Source of the DNA: Paramagnetospirillum kuznetsovii
GTDB lineage: Bacteria > Pseudomonadota > Alphaproteobacteria > Rhodospirillales > Magnetospirillaceae
Direction of reading: 5' to 3'
Length of the DNA stretch: 64,000 nt
NCBI RefSeq assembly: GCF_003284725.1
Contig: NZ_PGTO01000004.1
Span: forward strand, 62,001-126,000
The notes beneath the pieces are model-generated. The model worked only from the letters and a program-made list of their open reading frames with translations. It made no database searches and had not been told where the DNA came from. The translations under genes and the position numbers were made by a program. Positions 46,001-53,552 of the stretch are shown in pieces. Position 1 is the stretch's first letter; every line of letters begins with the position of its first letter.

Positions 46001-46964
46001 TGAGCCTGCGGACCAAGCGATCTTCACGAATCTGGTTCAGGAGCTCATCGACTACCGGCTCGCGGCCTACGAGGTTCGCCGCGCGGCGACGGCACCCTCG
46101 GCAGAGGTCGTCCCATTCGAGCGCAAGCGGGCAGACCGTACTGAACTTGCGTATTTCCCCAACCTGCCCATCGCCTGCGGCCATTTCCGTACAGGACGGG
46201 CCGATGCCGAAGAGCATTACAGCCTTGGCCCCGGATATGGCCTATTGGATCCGGCCAAGCACTTCATCGCACGAGCCTCTGGCAACTCGATGAATGGCGG
46301 GAAGCACCCCATCCAAGATGGCGACTACTTGCTCCTGGAACTGGTCAGTTCGTCGAGCGCGGGATCCATTACGGGCAGCGTGATGGCGATCGAGCGCCAG
46401 GACGAGTCTGGCGACGATCAGTATCTCCTCCGCGTTGTCACCAAGACCCAGGACGGCCGCTACATCCTGAAGGCCAACAATCCCGAATATGCCGACCTCG
46501 AAGCAAACGATCAGATGAGGACATTCGCCCGCCTACGGGGCGTGATTCCTCCGCTCGATCTGGCCGTGGGTCGGGCATTCATGCGCGAAGAAATCCCCAC
46601 CCTGTTCGGCGAAGACTTTAATCCGGGCAACTGGAATGTCGGGCACGTGACCTTGCGGGACAAGAGGGCCCATGTGCTGCTGATCACCCTCAACAAGCAG
46701 GGTAAGTCTGAAGACCACCGCTATCTGGACCACTGGATCGACGATAGGACATTCCACTGGCAGACCCAGAATGCGACCACGCCCGAGAGCTCGCGTGGCC
46801 GCGAGATCATCAACCATGAAAAGCTTGGTATCTCGCTCCACCTGTTCGTTCGAGATACCAAGCTGGCAGACGGAAAGGCCGCGCCCTTCGTCTACGAGGG
46901 GCCTGTGCGATACCAGAGCCACACAGGATCCGCCCCCATGAGCGTGGTCTTGAAGCTCAGCTAA
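43020..46964 (+). CDS. Methyltransferase-PLD nuclease-SF2 helicase-S24-like-DUF3427-like fusion
   Basis: A 1,314-aa five-part protein. (1) A class I SAM methyltransferase at about 60-220, motif I DAGCGSGRD (74-82). (2) A PLD-type nuclease at about 230-400, with FHMKAYLF (H331, K333) and FIGSSNISR. (3) An SF2 helicase at about 435-790: ATGLGKT (458-464), DEFH (547-550), TATP (573-576) and QLGRGLRRA (745-753). (4) A LexA/S24-like domain with ASGNSMNGG (Ser about 1090), where the expected Lys looks replaced by Arg (YLLRVV). (5) A C-terminal DUF3427-like domain (HWIDDRTFHWQTQNATTPES, HLFVRDTK). The ATG at 43020 was preferred; the frame is open to 42783. Probably a nucleic-acid-degrading defence enzyme. 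Confidence 0.88.
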   Translation: MGAIRTFSHDGLIPSEGGVASPISNSALAPPVPDTIAYYNTNASTFFADTVGVDMSELHLRFLSAIPGGGLILDAGCGSGRDSKAFAERGYRVNAFDGSPELVEKATEVIGQQVRLCRFEEFGDRDCYDGIWACASLLHVAEQELPAAIGRLWASLKPSGVFYLSFKYGDGQRTQGGRHFTDATEARLTAWLTGLPDIESVECWITTDKRPDRNESWLNALVKRKAVVQAKLITGEAAHPFLPQLCAAMAQADEIDLAVAFIKTTGLRLLLQDLHAALGLDEARSRRPARLRVVTSDYLDVTDPDALRLLMLMQENGAQIRIFEANGTSFHMKAYLFARFSGDGAMSGTAFIGSSNISRMALTDGLEWNYRIDYPGDQGFVEARARFEDLFGDPRTTSLTDAWIDRYEARRIPPARSVAPGSEEQEPPPTPTPVQVQALAALDGTRRSGFRRGLVVLATGLGKTWLAAFDAEQLGARRVLFIAHREEILYQAAETFIRIRPKARVGFFMGQVRDVQVDVLCASVQTLGKALHLDRFAPQHFDYIVIDEFHHAAAPTYRRLLTHFAPQFLLGLTATPDRTDQSDILTLCDDNLVFGCDLFSGISAGLLAPFHYYGIWDESVDYREIPWRSGRFDPEQLSNKLATLARARHALKQWQDRAQSKTLAFCVSIRHAEYMAEQFGRAGVRAAAVYAGSALGRSEALEQLADGRLQVIFSVDLFNEGVDLPGIDTVLMLRPTESKILFLQQLGRGLRRAAGKERLVVLDFIGNHHSFLHKPQALAKAGATYRQLAEFARKVEARRLELPTGCFINYDLELIDFLKALDTDGASKDYLALRDGLGRRPTLSEFYRAGANVSRARQEFGSWFELVGSMEDLSEAESAIVTKHREFLRDLEATAMTKSFKMVLLESFQELNGWEAPPSLDALAERSWHVLQRRRPLLGDLPDDHATASDGASEGWKRYWRDNPVNAWIGGNRASGAKTLFRLVDDRFEPTFSVEPADQAIFTNLVQELIDYRLAAYEVRRAATAPSAEVVPFERKRADRTELAYFPNLPIACGHFRTGRADAEEHYSLGPGYGLLDPAKHFIARASGNSMNGGKHPIQDGDYLLLELVSSSSAGSITGSVMAIERQDESGDDQYLLRVVTKTQDGRYILKANNPEYADLEANDQMRTFARLRGVIPPLDLAVGRAFMREEIPTLFGEDFNPGNWNVGHVTLRDKRAHVLLITLNKQGKSEDHRYLDHWIDDRTFHWQTQNATTPESSRGREIINHEKLGISLHLFVRDTKLADGKAAPFVYEGPVRYQSHTGSAPMSVVLKLS

Positions 46965-47125
46965 GACGCGCTTTTGCCCGACCGATTCGCCAGCACCATT
47001 TCCGGATTGTTCGGCTTGCTCCAAGGTTGTCTTGGGCGGCACGGCAAGGGGCTACGCATGTGTTCATGGGCGCGGCGGGTGGGCGCTCGGGTGTATCGAT
47101 AGGTGGCCGAAATGAGGGGCGGAAA

Positions 47126-47161
47126 TTCACAGCAATCGGTCACATTTTCTATTCACATTTT
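47126..47161. repeat. Right arm-type repeats (probable integrase binding sites)
   Basis: TTCACA at 47126, GTCACATTTT at 47139 and ATTCACATTTT at 47151 repeat the spacing and sequence of the left-end triplet (30770-30806) in the same orientation. They lie about 60-95 bp inside attR. The remaining sequence 46965-47125 shows no gene. Confidence 0.6.
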
Positions 47162-47211
47162 GCCATATATAAGCGTGCGCGAATGTTATTCGCAACGCAT
47201 TGATAAAAAGC

Positions 47212-47307
47212 AAAAAAAACCGCTGGGTTGCCCCAGCGGCTTGAGTTTTGGGAGGAAACGTCCAAGAAAGACAGCAAGGGTAGGTCCAGGGACTTTCCGT
47301 TTGCTGC
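47212..47307 (-). ncRNA. Predicted small RNA used as the integration site
   Basis: On the minus strand a sigma-70-like promoter is followed by about 95 nt without an ORF. The region ends in a terminator hairpin (CCGCTGGGGCAACCCAGCGG) with eight T residues. Upstream of the hairpin is TTCCTCCC, an anti-Shine-Dalgarno-like stretch as found in the loops of some alphaproteobacterial small RNAs. The 38-bp att repeat covers exactly the 3' end including the hairpin, so integration leaves the gene functional. Exact ends are predicted, not known. Confidence 0.5.
47220..47257. repeat. attR: 38-bp direct repeat
   Basis: Identical to 30686-30723. Here it is the native 3' part of the predicted small-RNA gene, and the eight-A run (T-run on the minus strand) beyond it at 47212-47219 is supplied by the element. 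The missing G relative to attL shortens the terminator stem from 10 to 8 bp. Confidence 0.85.
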
Positions 47308-47314
47308 ACTGCAA

Positions 47315-47343
47315 TATATAAGGGGCGAATGGCGGATCGGCAA
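47315..47343 (-). promoter_or_regulatory. Promoter of the predicted small RNA
   Basis: On the minus strand, -35 TTGCCG (47338-47343) is followed after 17 bp by TATATA (47315-47320). Initiation is expected about 8 bp further, near 47307. Confidence 0.5.
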
Positions 47344-47503
47344 GCAGAAAAAATGGGCAAAGCGTACCGGATTGGGAAAAGCGCCTATTTTTCAGTCTTT
47401 TGCGGGCGCAGATCAGGTATGACCACTTGAGTCCGGTCATGGCGCGGTTGCTGGCACGTGGCGTGCAGGAGTATGGTGTGGCCAACGCGGACGGAGCGCT
47501 ATC

Positions 47504-48331
47504 ATGATGATCGGTCGGAGGACATGGATGGGAGCGGCATTGGCCGTGATCATGCTTGCCCCGAATCCGGCCAAGGCGGTGACGCCGCCGGTGAACGACG
47601 CCATCTGCGCCGGAGAGACCGCGGCGGCCGAGCGCAGCTATGGCATTCCGGCCGCGCTGCTACATTCCATTTCCATCGTCGAATCCGGCCGCTACGATTC
47701 CGAACGCCGGGCAGTTATTGCCTGGCCGTGGACGGTGATGGCGGAAGGGCAGGGGCGATATTTTCCCAGCAAGGCCGAAGCCATCGCCGAAGTGCGTAAG
47801 CTGAAGGCGCGGGGGGTCCAGAACATCGACGTGGGCTGCATGCAGGTCAATCTGCGCTATCATCCGACCGCGTTCGCCAATCTGGACGAAGCCTTCGATC
47901 CGGCCGCCAATGTGGGCTATGCCGCTCGCTTCCTCAAAGGCCTGTTCGATGCCACCGGCCATTGGCCGACGGCCGCCTCTTATTATCATTCCCAGACGCC
48001 CAGTCTGGCCGCCATCTATCGCGACAAGCTGATGAAGGTGTGGAACGGCACCGGCGCCTCGACCCAGACTCAACTGGCCTCCGCCTCGCCGCCATCGCGG
48101 GCCACCGCCAAGTCCAAGCCGGTTCCCCATGCGCCGACCTTGCAGGCGGTGCCGGGGTCGCCCGATGTCGAGGAACGGCGCCGCGCCTGGCGGGAACAGA
48201 CCCTGGCCAGCCGGGACGAGGCCGGGCGCATCGCCGCCGCCTATCGTCAGGCCCGGGTGGCGGAATATCAATTGCGCCGCGCCCGCTTCCAGGAAGCCCG
48301 CGCCGCCCTGTCCACCACGACACGGCGTTAG
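47504..48331 (+). CDS. Lytic transglycosylase (SLT domain), secreted
   Basis: A 275-aa murein-cleaving enzyme. Signal peptide at about residues 1-25. The SLT domain runs about 35-190 with the catalytic Glu in SISIVESGRYDSE (about 59) and the conserved VGCMQVNLRYH (about 109-119) and ASYYHSQTP. The C-terminal 80 residues are a Lys/Pro/Ala-rich, then Arg/Gln-rich helical tail. GGAGCG stands 7 bp before the ATG at 47504. It is the first chromosomal gene right of the element. A role in flagellum or secretion-machine assembly is possible but unproven. Confidence 0.85.
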   Translation: MMIGRRTWMGAALAVIMLAPNPAKAVTPPVNDAICAGETAAAERSYGIPAALLHSISIVESGRYDSERRAVIAWPWTVMAEGQGRYFPSKAEAIAEVRKLKARGVQNIDVGCMQVNLRYHPTAFANLDEAFDPAANVGYAARFLKGLFDATGHWPTAASYYHSQTPSLAAIYRDKLMKVWNGTGASTQTQLASASPPSRATAKSKPVPHAPTLQAVPGSPDVEERRRAWREQTLASRDEAGRIAAAYRQARVAEYQLRRARFQEARAALSTTTRR

Positions 48332-48350
48332 GCACGCTCAAATTTACCTC

Positions 48351-48455
48351 GTCATTCCCGCGAAAGCGGGAATCCATGCATCCGGCGGCACACCGTAGTG
48401 GCTATAGAGATGCCTGGGGCCAACATGGATCCCCGCCTGCGCGGGGATGACGAAA
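48351..48455. repeat. REP-like palindromic repeat, copy 2
   Basis: GTCATTCCCGCGAAAGCGGG at the left and ATGGATCCCCGCC...GCGGGGATGACG at the right, between convergent genes. It is the same family as 3934-4038, 52653-52755 and 57547-57648. Confidence 0.85.
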
Positions 48456-48471
48456 TGAAGGCATGGCGGTG

Positions 48472-49101
48472 TCAGACCGCCGCAAGGAGGGCTTCCACCG
48501 CACTGACGAACATGGCTTCGGTCAGGCGGCGGGTGTTGGTGTTGTAGCGCGAGCAGTGATAGCTGTCGGTCAGCACCAGCCCGAATTCCAGCCGATGCAC
48601 CGCGCCATGGCCGAACGGATGGGCCGACTTCCGCAAGCCCAGTGTGGACAGCACTTGGTCGTGGGACTCGCGGCCAAGGCAGAGCACGCCCTTCAGATTG
48701 GGCATGGCCTTGATCTCGGCGGCGAGAAAGGGGCGGCAGGCGGCGAATTCGGCCGGCGTCACCTTATTGGCGGGCGGCGCGCAGCGCGCCGCGTTGGTGA
48801 TCCGGCAGTTCACCAGGGTATATCCGTCATCGGCGCTGGCGCCGTAGCGCCCTTGCGCCAGTCCCAGCCTGGACAAGGTGGCATAGAGGAGATCACCGGC
48901 ATAATCGCCGGTGAAGGGCCGTCCGGTGCGGTTGGCGCCCTTCAGGCCGGGGGCCAGCCCCACCACCAGGATCTGGGCGTCCAGCGCGCCGAAACTGGCG
49001 ACCGGATCGTGATGCCAGCCGGGATAGGCGCGGCGATTGGCGGCGCGATACGCCACCAGCCGGGGGCACAGGCCGCAGTCGGGGGCGGGCTCATCAACCA
49101 T
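48472..49101 (-). CDS. Uracil-DNA glycosylase, family 5 (UDGb-like)
   Basis: A 209-aa DNA-repair enzyme. N-terminal cysteines CGLCPRL plus others (NAARCAPP, GVLCLGRES) suit the 4Fe-4S cluster of family 4/5 glycosylases. Active-site motif 1 is VVGLAPGLKGANRTGRPFTG (about residues 46-65) and motif 3 is SYHCSRYNTNTRRLT near the C-terminus. The GLAPG-x-KGANRTG form with no Asp fits family 5, which also removes hypoxanthine and other damaged bases. Single gene flanked by repeats. Confidence 0.87.
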   Translation of the reverse strand: MVDEPAPDCGLCPRLVAYRAANRRAYPGWHHDPVASFGALDAQILVVGLAPGLKGANRTGRPFTGDYAGDLLYATLSRLGLAQGRYGASADDGYTLVNCRITNAARCAPPANKVTPAEFAACRPFLAAEIKAMPNLKGVLCLGRESHDQVLSTLGLRKSAHPFGHGAVHRLEFGLVLTDSYHCSRYNTNTRRLTEAMFVSAVEALLAAV

Positions 49102-49118
49102 CGGATTCGATCCTGCTC

Positions 49119-49187
49119 ATGCGGGCGAGACGCCCGCGCTCCCAGATAAGGGCGCCTCGCTTGGAGCGCGGGCGTCTCGCCCGCTTA
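49119..49187. repeat. GCGGGC-type palindromic intergenic repeat, copy 3
   Basis: ATGCGGGCGAGACGCCCGCG and a GCGCGGGCGTCTCGCCCGC arm lie between the glycosylase and NYN genes. This is the largest copy of the family also seen at 12361 and 20945. Confidence 0.65.
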
Positions 49188-49204
49188 ACCACGGGGTGAA
49201 CGCC

Positions 49205-49765
49205 TCAATCGTCCATGGCTTGCGGTTCGCGATAGCTTTGGGCGCGGGCGATCTGGGATTCCAGGTCCAGCAGTTCCAGGAAGACATCGGCCTGGCGGCG
49301 CAATTCGTCCGCCACCATGGGCGGCTGCGAGCGGATGGTGCTGACCACGGTGACGCGCACGCCCTTGCGCTGGACGGCCTCCACCAGTCGGCGGAAATCG
49401 CCGTCGCCGGAGAACAGCACCACATGGTCGAGATACTGGGCCATCTCCATGACGTCGATGGCCAGTTCGATATCCATGTTGCCCTTGATCTTGCGGCGCC
49501 CGGTGGCGTCGGTGAATTCCTTGGTGGGCTTGGTCACCATGGTGAAGCCGTTATAGTCCAGCCAATCCACCAGCGGCCGGATGGGGGAATACTCCTGATC
49601 CTCCATCAAGGCGGTGTAATAGAAGGCGCGGATCAGGCGGCCCTTGGCCGCGAACATGGACAAAAGCTTCTTGTAGTCGATGTCGAAGCCCAGGGAGCGG
49701 GCGGCGGAATACAGGTTGGAGCCGTCGATGAACAGGCCGATGCGTTCGGCGGAATAGAACTGCAT
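49205..49765 (-). CDS. NYN-domain (LabA/DUF88-like) putative ribonuclease
   Basis: A 186-aa PIN-like fold protein. IGLFIDGSNLYSAARSLG near the N-terminus gives the first metal-binding Asp, KGNMDIELAIDVMEMA (about residues 93-108) the second acidic group, and VVLFSGDGDFRRLVEAVQRK (about 115-134) the third. This layout is that of the NYN family (LabA, Vpa0982). The ATG at 49765 was chosen over the TTG two codons earlier. It is divergent from rpoZ. The RNA target is unknown. Confidence 0.85.
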   Translation of the reverse strand: MQFYSAERIGLFIDGSNLYSAARSLGFDIDYKKLLSMFAAKGRLIRAFYYTALMEDQEYSPIRPLVDWLDYNGFTMVTKPTKEFTDATGRRKIKGNMDIELAIDVMEMAQYLDHVVLFSGDGDFRRLVEAVQRKGVRVTVVSTIRSQPPMVADELRRQADVFLELLDLESQIARAQSYREPQAMDD

Positions 49766-49934
49766 GATCAATCTCGCTTTTCGAAAATGAACGATTCCGC
49801 CAGGGACGGCGGTAAGAATGCGGCGAAGTTAGGCGTCATTTCGCATATCCGCAAGAGGCGGCCTCTTGCTTTCTAGGCGCCGGGGCATATATAAGCTGTC
49901 TTCTTTCTCAGGCGGCTAAAGACAAGGATGACCG

Positions 49935-50333
49935 ATGGCGCGCGTTACGGTTGAGGATTGCGTTCTGAAAGTTCCGAACCGCTTCGAGCTGGTGCTAGTG
50001 GCCGGCCAGCGTGCCCGCGACATTTCCGCCGGTGGCAAGCTGACGGTTGATCGCGACAACGACAAGAACCCGGTGGTGGCGTTGCGCGAGATCGCCGACG
50101 ACACCGTTTCCCTCGACGTGCTGCAGAACTCCCTGATCCAGGGCCTGCAAAAGCATGTGGAAGTGGACGAGCCGGAAGAAGACGAGATGGAAGGCTTCAT
50201 CCCCGACGGCGATCTGGCCTTCGAGACCGTCGCCAACGAGGACGAGATGGTCGAGGACGGTATGTCCATCAGCGAGGACGGCGCCGATTTCGATATCGAA
50301 GCCGCGGGCGATCTGCCCATCGGCGAGGACTGA
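49935..50333 (+). CDS. rpoZ: RNA polymerase omega subunit
   Basis: A 132-aa subunit that helps assemble RNA polymerase. The first about 65 residues are canonical omega: [20 protein letters not shown], then [11 protein letters not shown], followed by [14 protein letters not shown]. An acidic tail ([10 protein letters not shown]...) of about 55 residues is usual in Rhodospirillales. It is next to rsh, as in E. coli, which is notable because omega forms part of a (p)ppGpp binding site on RNA polymerase. Confidence 0.95.
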   Translation: MARVTVEDCVLKVPNRFELVLVAGQRARDISAGGKLTVDRDNDKNPVVALREIADDTVSLDVLQNSLIQGLQKHVEVDEPEEDEMEGFIPDGDLAFETVANEDEMVEDGMSISEDGADFDIEAAGDLPIGED

Positions 50334-50354
50334 CCCGTCGCGGGTTTACCGGCC

Positions 50355-50380
50355 GCCCGTCTTCGCAAAAGAAGACGGGC
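50355..50380 (+). terminator. Intrinsic terminator-like hairpin after rpoZ
   Basis: A 10-bp stem GCCCGTCTTC / GAAGACGGGC with loop GCAAAA, followed by a pyrimidine-rich stretch TTTCTTCTTTTC. It partly separates rpoZ from rsh. Confidence 0.7.
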
Positions 50381-50471
50381 GATGTCGGTTTCTTCTTTTC
50401 CTTCGGCCTTGGGCCGTACACACTCATGGAATGGCGGGTTGCCTTGCCCGCCGCGATAGGGTGATGCCGGC

Positions 50472-52625
50472 ATGATGCGCCAATTCGAACTGCTGGAGCG
50501 CGTCAAGTCCTACGATCCGAGTGCGGACGAGGACGCCATCAACCGCGCCTATGTGTTCGCCATGAAGATGCACGGCTCGCAACTGCGCGCCTCGGGCGAT
50601 CCCTATTTCTCGCATCCCATCGAGGTGGCCGGCATCCTGACCAAGTACCGGCTGGATTCCGCCTCCATCATCACCGCCCTGCTGCACGATACCATCGAGG
50701 ATACGCCCGCGACGCTGGAGGATATCGAGCGCCTGTTCGGCCGCGAGATCGGGCGTCTGGTGGATGGCGTCACCAAGCTGAACCGCATCGAGTTGCAGTC
50801 CGACCACGCCAAGCAGGCCGAGAATCTGCGCAAGCTGGTGCTGGCCATGAGCGAGGACATCCGCGTCCTGCTCGTCAAGCTGGCGGATCGCATGCACAAC
50901 ATGCGCACCCTGCACTACATCAAGAACCCGGATAAGCGCCGCCGCATCGCCATGGAGACCATGGAGATCTACGCCCCCCTGGCCGAGCGCATCGGCATGC
51001 AGGGCATCAAGATGGAGCTGGAGGATCTGGCCTTCGCCGAGCTGCATCCCGATGCGCGGGGCTCCATCGTGGCGCGGCTGTCCTTCCTGCGCGAACAGGG
51101 CGGCGATCTGATCAGCCGCATCCTGGAAGAGCTGCGGCTGATCCTGGGCGACGCCGACATCAAGGCCACGGTGTCGGGGCGCGAAAAGACGCCTTATTCC
51201 ATCTGGCAGAAGATGCAGCGCAAGAATGTCGGCTTCGAACAGCTGTCGGACATCATGGCGTTCCGGGTGGCGGTGGACGGGGTCGAGGATTGCTACCGGG
51301 CGCTGGGCGTCATCCATTCCAAGTACCCCATGGTGCCCAACCGCTTCAAGGACTACATCTCGACGCCCAAGCCCAACGGCTATCGCTCGCTCCATACCGG
51401 CGTGTTCGGGCCGGAACGCCATCGCATCGAGGTGCAGATCCGCACCGTCGAGATGCACGAGGTTTCGGAACTGGGCGTCGCCGCCCATTGGAAATACAAG
51501 CAGGACGGCGGCAATCTCACCGACGGACGCCAATACCGCTGGCTGCGCGAACTGCTCGACATCCTGGAGCATGCGTCCAACCCGGAAGAATTCCTGGAAC
51601 ACACCAAGCTGGAGATGTTCTCCGACCAGGTGTTCTGCTTCACCCCCAAGGGCGACCTGATCTCGCTGCCGCGCGGCGCCTGTCCGGTGGACTTCGCCTA
51701 TGCCGTCCACTCCCAGGTGGGCGACACCTGCGTCGGCGCCAAGGTCAACGGCCGCATCATGCCGCTGCGCACCCAGCTGCAGAACGGCGATCAGGTCGAT
51801 ATTATCACCTCGAAGGCCCAGACGCCCAACCCCACATGGGAACGCTTCGTTGTCACCGGCAAGGCCCGCGCCCGCATCCGCCGTTTCATCCGCACCCAGC
51901 AGCGGGCTCAGTACACCGAGCTGGGCCGCGCCATCCTGGTGCGCGGTTTCCGCCAGGAAGGCTACGATTTCACCGAAAAAGCGGCGGACGGTGTGCTGCG
52001 CATCTTCAAGGCCGCCACGGTGGACGATCTGCTGGCCATGGTGGGCGAGGGGACGCTGACCGCCCGCGAGGTGGTGTCCTCGGTCTTCCCCGAACTCAAG
52101 TCGCAGGCGCAGCGGCCCGACAACGTGGTGGCCCTGAAGGCGCGGCAAAAATCCGCCAACGACAAGAAGGATAAGTCCCACGCGGTTCCCATCAAGGGGC
52201 TGATTCCCGGCATGGCCATGCATTTCGCTGGTTGCTGCCATCCGCTGCCGGGCGACCGCATCGTCGGCATCGTGTCCACCGGGCGCGGCGTCACCATCCA
52301 CACCATCGACTGCGAGAATCTGGAACAGTTCGCCGATCAGCCGGAACGCTGGCTGGATCTGGCCTGGGACGAATCCGACACCGACGCCCATGTGGGCCGC
52401 ATCGATCTGGTGGTGGCCAACGAGCCGGGGTCATTCGGCGCCATTTCCACGGTGATCGCCAAGAACATGGGCAATATCACCAATCTGAAGATCACCAATC
52501 GCACCACCGACTTCTTCGAGATGATCATCGACATCGAGGTGAGGGACGTGAAGCACCTGACCAATGTCATCGCCGCGCTTCGGGCGACCCCCGCCATCAA
52601 CTCGGTGGATCGGGCGCGGAACTAG
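50472..52625 (+). CDS. rsh: Bifunctional (p)ppGpp synthetase/hydrolase (Rel/SpoT homologue)
   Basis: A 717-aa stringent-response enzyme. The HD hydrolase domain has DPYFSHPIEVAGIL and LLHDTIEDTPA (about residues 42-80), the acidic pair marking an active hydrolase. The synthetase domain shows GREKTPYSIWQKMQRKNVGF and YISTPKPNGYRSLHT (about 235-312). The TGS domain (VFCFTPKGDLISLPRGACPV) is at about 390-450, followed by a helical/zinc-finger region (FAGCCHPLPGD) and the C-terminal ACT domain. It is the only long RelA/SpoT protein needed in alphaproteobacteria. Confidence 0.95.
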   Translation: MMRQFELLERVKSYDPSADEDAINRAYVFAMKMHGSQLRASGDPYFSHPIEVAGILTKYRLDSASIITALLHDTIEDTPATLEDIERLFGREIGRLVDGVTKLNRIELQSDHAKQAENLRKLVLAMSEDIRVLLVKLADRMHNMRTLHYIKNPDKRRRIAMETMEIYAPLAERIGMQGIKMELEDLAFAELHPDARGSIVARLSFLREQGGDLISRILEELRLILGDADIKATVSGREKTPYSIWQKMQRKNVGFEQLSDIMAFRVAVDGVEDCYRALGVIHSKYPMVPNRFKDYISTPKPNGYRSLHTGVFGPERHRIEVQIRTVEMHEVSELGVAAHWKYKQDGGNLTDGRQYRWLRELLDILEHASNPEEFLEHTKLEMFSDQVFCFTPKGDLISLPRGACPVDFAYAVHSQVGDTCVGAKVNGRIMPLRTQLQNGDQVDIITSKAQTPNPTWERFVVTGKARARIRRFIRTQQRAQYTELGRAILVRGFRQEGYDFTEKAADGVLRIFKAATVDDLLAMVGEGTLTAREVVSSVFPELKSQAQRPDNVVALKARQKSANDKKDKSHAVPIKGLIPGMAMHFAGCCHPLPGDRIVGIVSTGRGVTIHTIDCENLEQFADQPERWLDLAWDESDTDAHVGRIDLVVANEPGSFGAISTVIAKNMGNITNLKITNRTTDFFEMIIDIEVRDVKHLTNVIAALRATPAINSVDRARN

Positions 52626-52652
52626 GATAAGAGGCCCTATATGCATAAGGCC

Positions 52653-52755
52653 GTCATTCCCGCGAAAGCGGGAATCCATGTGTCCGGCGATGCAGGCTTG
52701 GGTCATACGTCTCCTTCGCTCCCGTCATGGATCCCCGCTTTCGCGGGGATGACGC
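52653..52755. repeat. REP-like palindromic repeat, copy 3
   Basis: GTCATTCCCGCGAAAGCGGG at the left and ATGGATCCCCGCTTTCGCGG at the right, between rsh and pdxJ. This is the most symmetric copy of the family. Confidence 0.88.
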
Positions 52756-52820
52756 AAGAGGAGGAATCCTATCCGATACTTTGTGTGGCTAATTTCTTAG
52801 GTTTTTGGAGCAGTTAGGAT

Positions 52821-53552
52821 ATGTCCCGTCTTCGTCTCGGCGTGAACATCGACCACGTTGCCACCATCCGCAACGCCCGTGGCGGCCGTCACCCCGATCC
52901 GGTGCGGGCCGCCCATATGGCTGCCGCCGCCGGAGCCGACGGCATCACCGCCCATTTGCGCGAGGATCGCCGCCATATCTCGGATCGCGACATGGAGCGC
53001 CTCGCCAACGAGATCACCCTGCCGCTGAATTTCGAGATGGCCGCCACCGAGGAAATGGTGGCCATCGCGCTGCGCCATCGCCCGCACGCCGCCTGTATCG
53101 TACCGGAGCGCCGCGAGGAGCGCACCACCGAGGGCGGTCTCGACGTGGCGGGGCAGCTTTCGGTTCTGAAGCCGCTGGTGGGGCGGCTGGTCGAGGCGGG
53201 AATCCGCGTCTCCATGTTCATCGAGGCCGATCCCAGGCAGCTTGACGCCGCCAAGGCGGTGGGGGCGCCGGTGGTGGAGCTGCATACCGGCGCCTATTGC
53301 GACGCCGAGGGCGCGGACCGCGACCGCGAGCTGACCCGTATCATCGCCGCCGCCGCCCATGCCCATGCCATCGGTCTGGAATGCCATGCCGGACACGGCC
53401 TGTCCTTTGACACCGTCAAGCCGGTGGCGGCCATTCCCACCATCATGGAACTCAATATCGGTCACTTCCTGGTGGGCGAGGCCATCTTCATCGGCTTCGA
53501 CGCCTCCATCCGCCATATGCGCCAGCTGATGGACGAGGCGCGCAAGGCATGA
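52821..53552 (+). CDS. pdxJ: Pyridoxine 5'-phosphate synthase
   Basis: A 243-aa TIM-barrel enzyme that condenses 1-deoxyxylulose-5-phosphate with 3-amino-2-oxopropyl phosphate in vitamin B6 synthesis. It shows [18 protein letters not shown] (residues 3-20), [18 protein letters not shown] (about 41-58), the catalytic [15 protein letters not shown] and the C-terminal [14 protein letters not shown]. All family residues appear present. Its TGA overlaps the acpS ATG. Confidence 0.96.
   Translation: MSRLRLGVNIDHVATIRNARGGRHPDPVRAAHMAAAAGADGITAHLREDRRHISDRDMERLANEITLPLNFEMAATEEMVAIALRHRPHAACIVPERREERTTEGGLDVAGQLSVLKPLVGRLVEAGIRVSMFIEADPRQLDAAKAVGAPVVELHTGAYCDAEGADRDRELTRIIAAAAHAHAIGLECHAGHGLSFDTVKPVAAIPTIMELNIGHFLVGEAIFIGFDASIRHMRQLMDEARKA

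Larger units (their letters stand above)
30686..47257. mobile_element. Integrative element of about 16.5 kb with defence-like cargo
   Basis: It is bounded by a perfect 38-bp direct repeat (30686-30723 and 47220-47257), with a tyrosine recombinase gene 126 bp inside the left end and three TTCACA-type repeats just inside each end. The cargo includes three tyrosine recombinase-like genes, a Fic protein, an ISL3-type transposase, an antitoxin/PIN-like pair, an XRE regulator, a reverse transcriptase and a giant methyltransferase-nuclease-helicase fusion. No conjugation, replication or phage structural genes are visible, so it is a genomic island or phage-satellite-like unit, possibly mobilised in trans. 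The right part (41-43 kb) is clearly lower in G+C than the flanks. Confidence 0.8.

Noticed and set aside
50424-52391. 655-codon open frame on the minus strand opposite rsh
   Set aside because: It mirrors the codon structure of a well-defined Rel/SpoT gene and has no recognisable domain.
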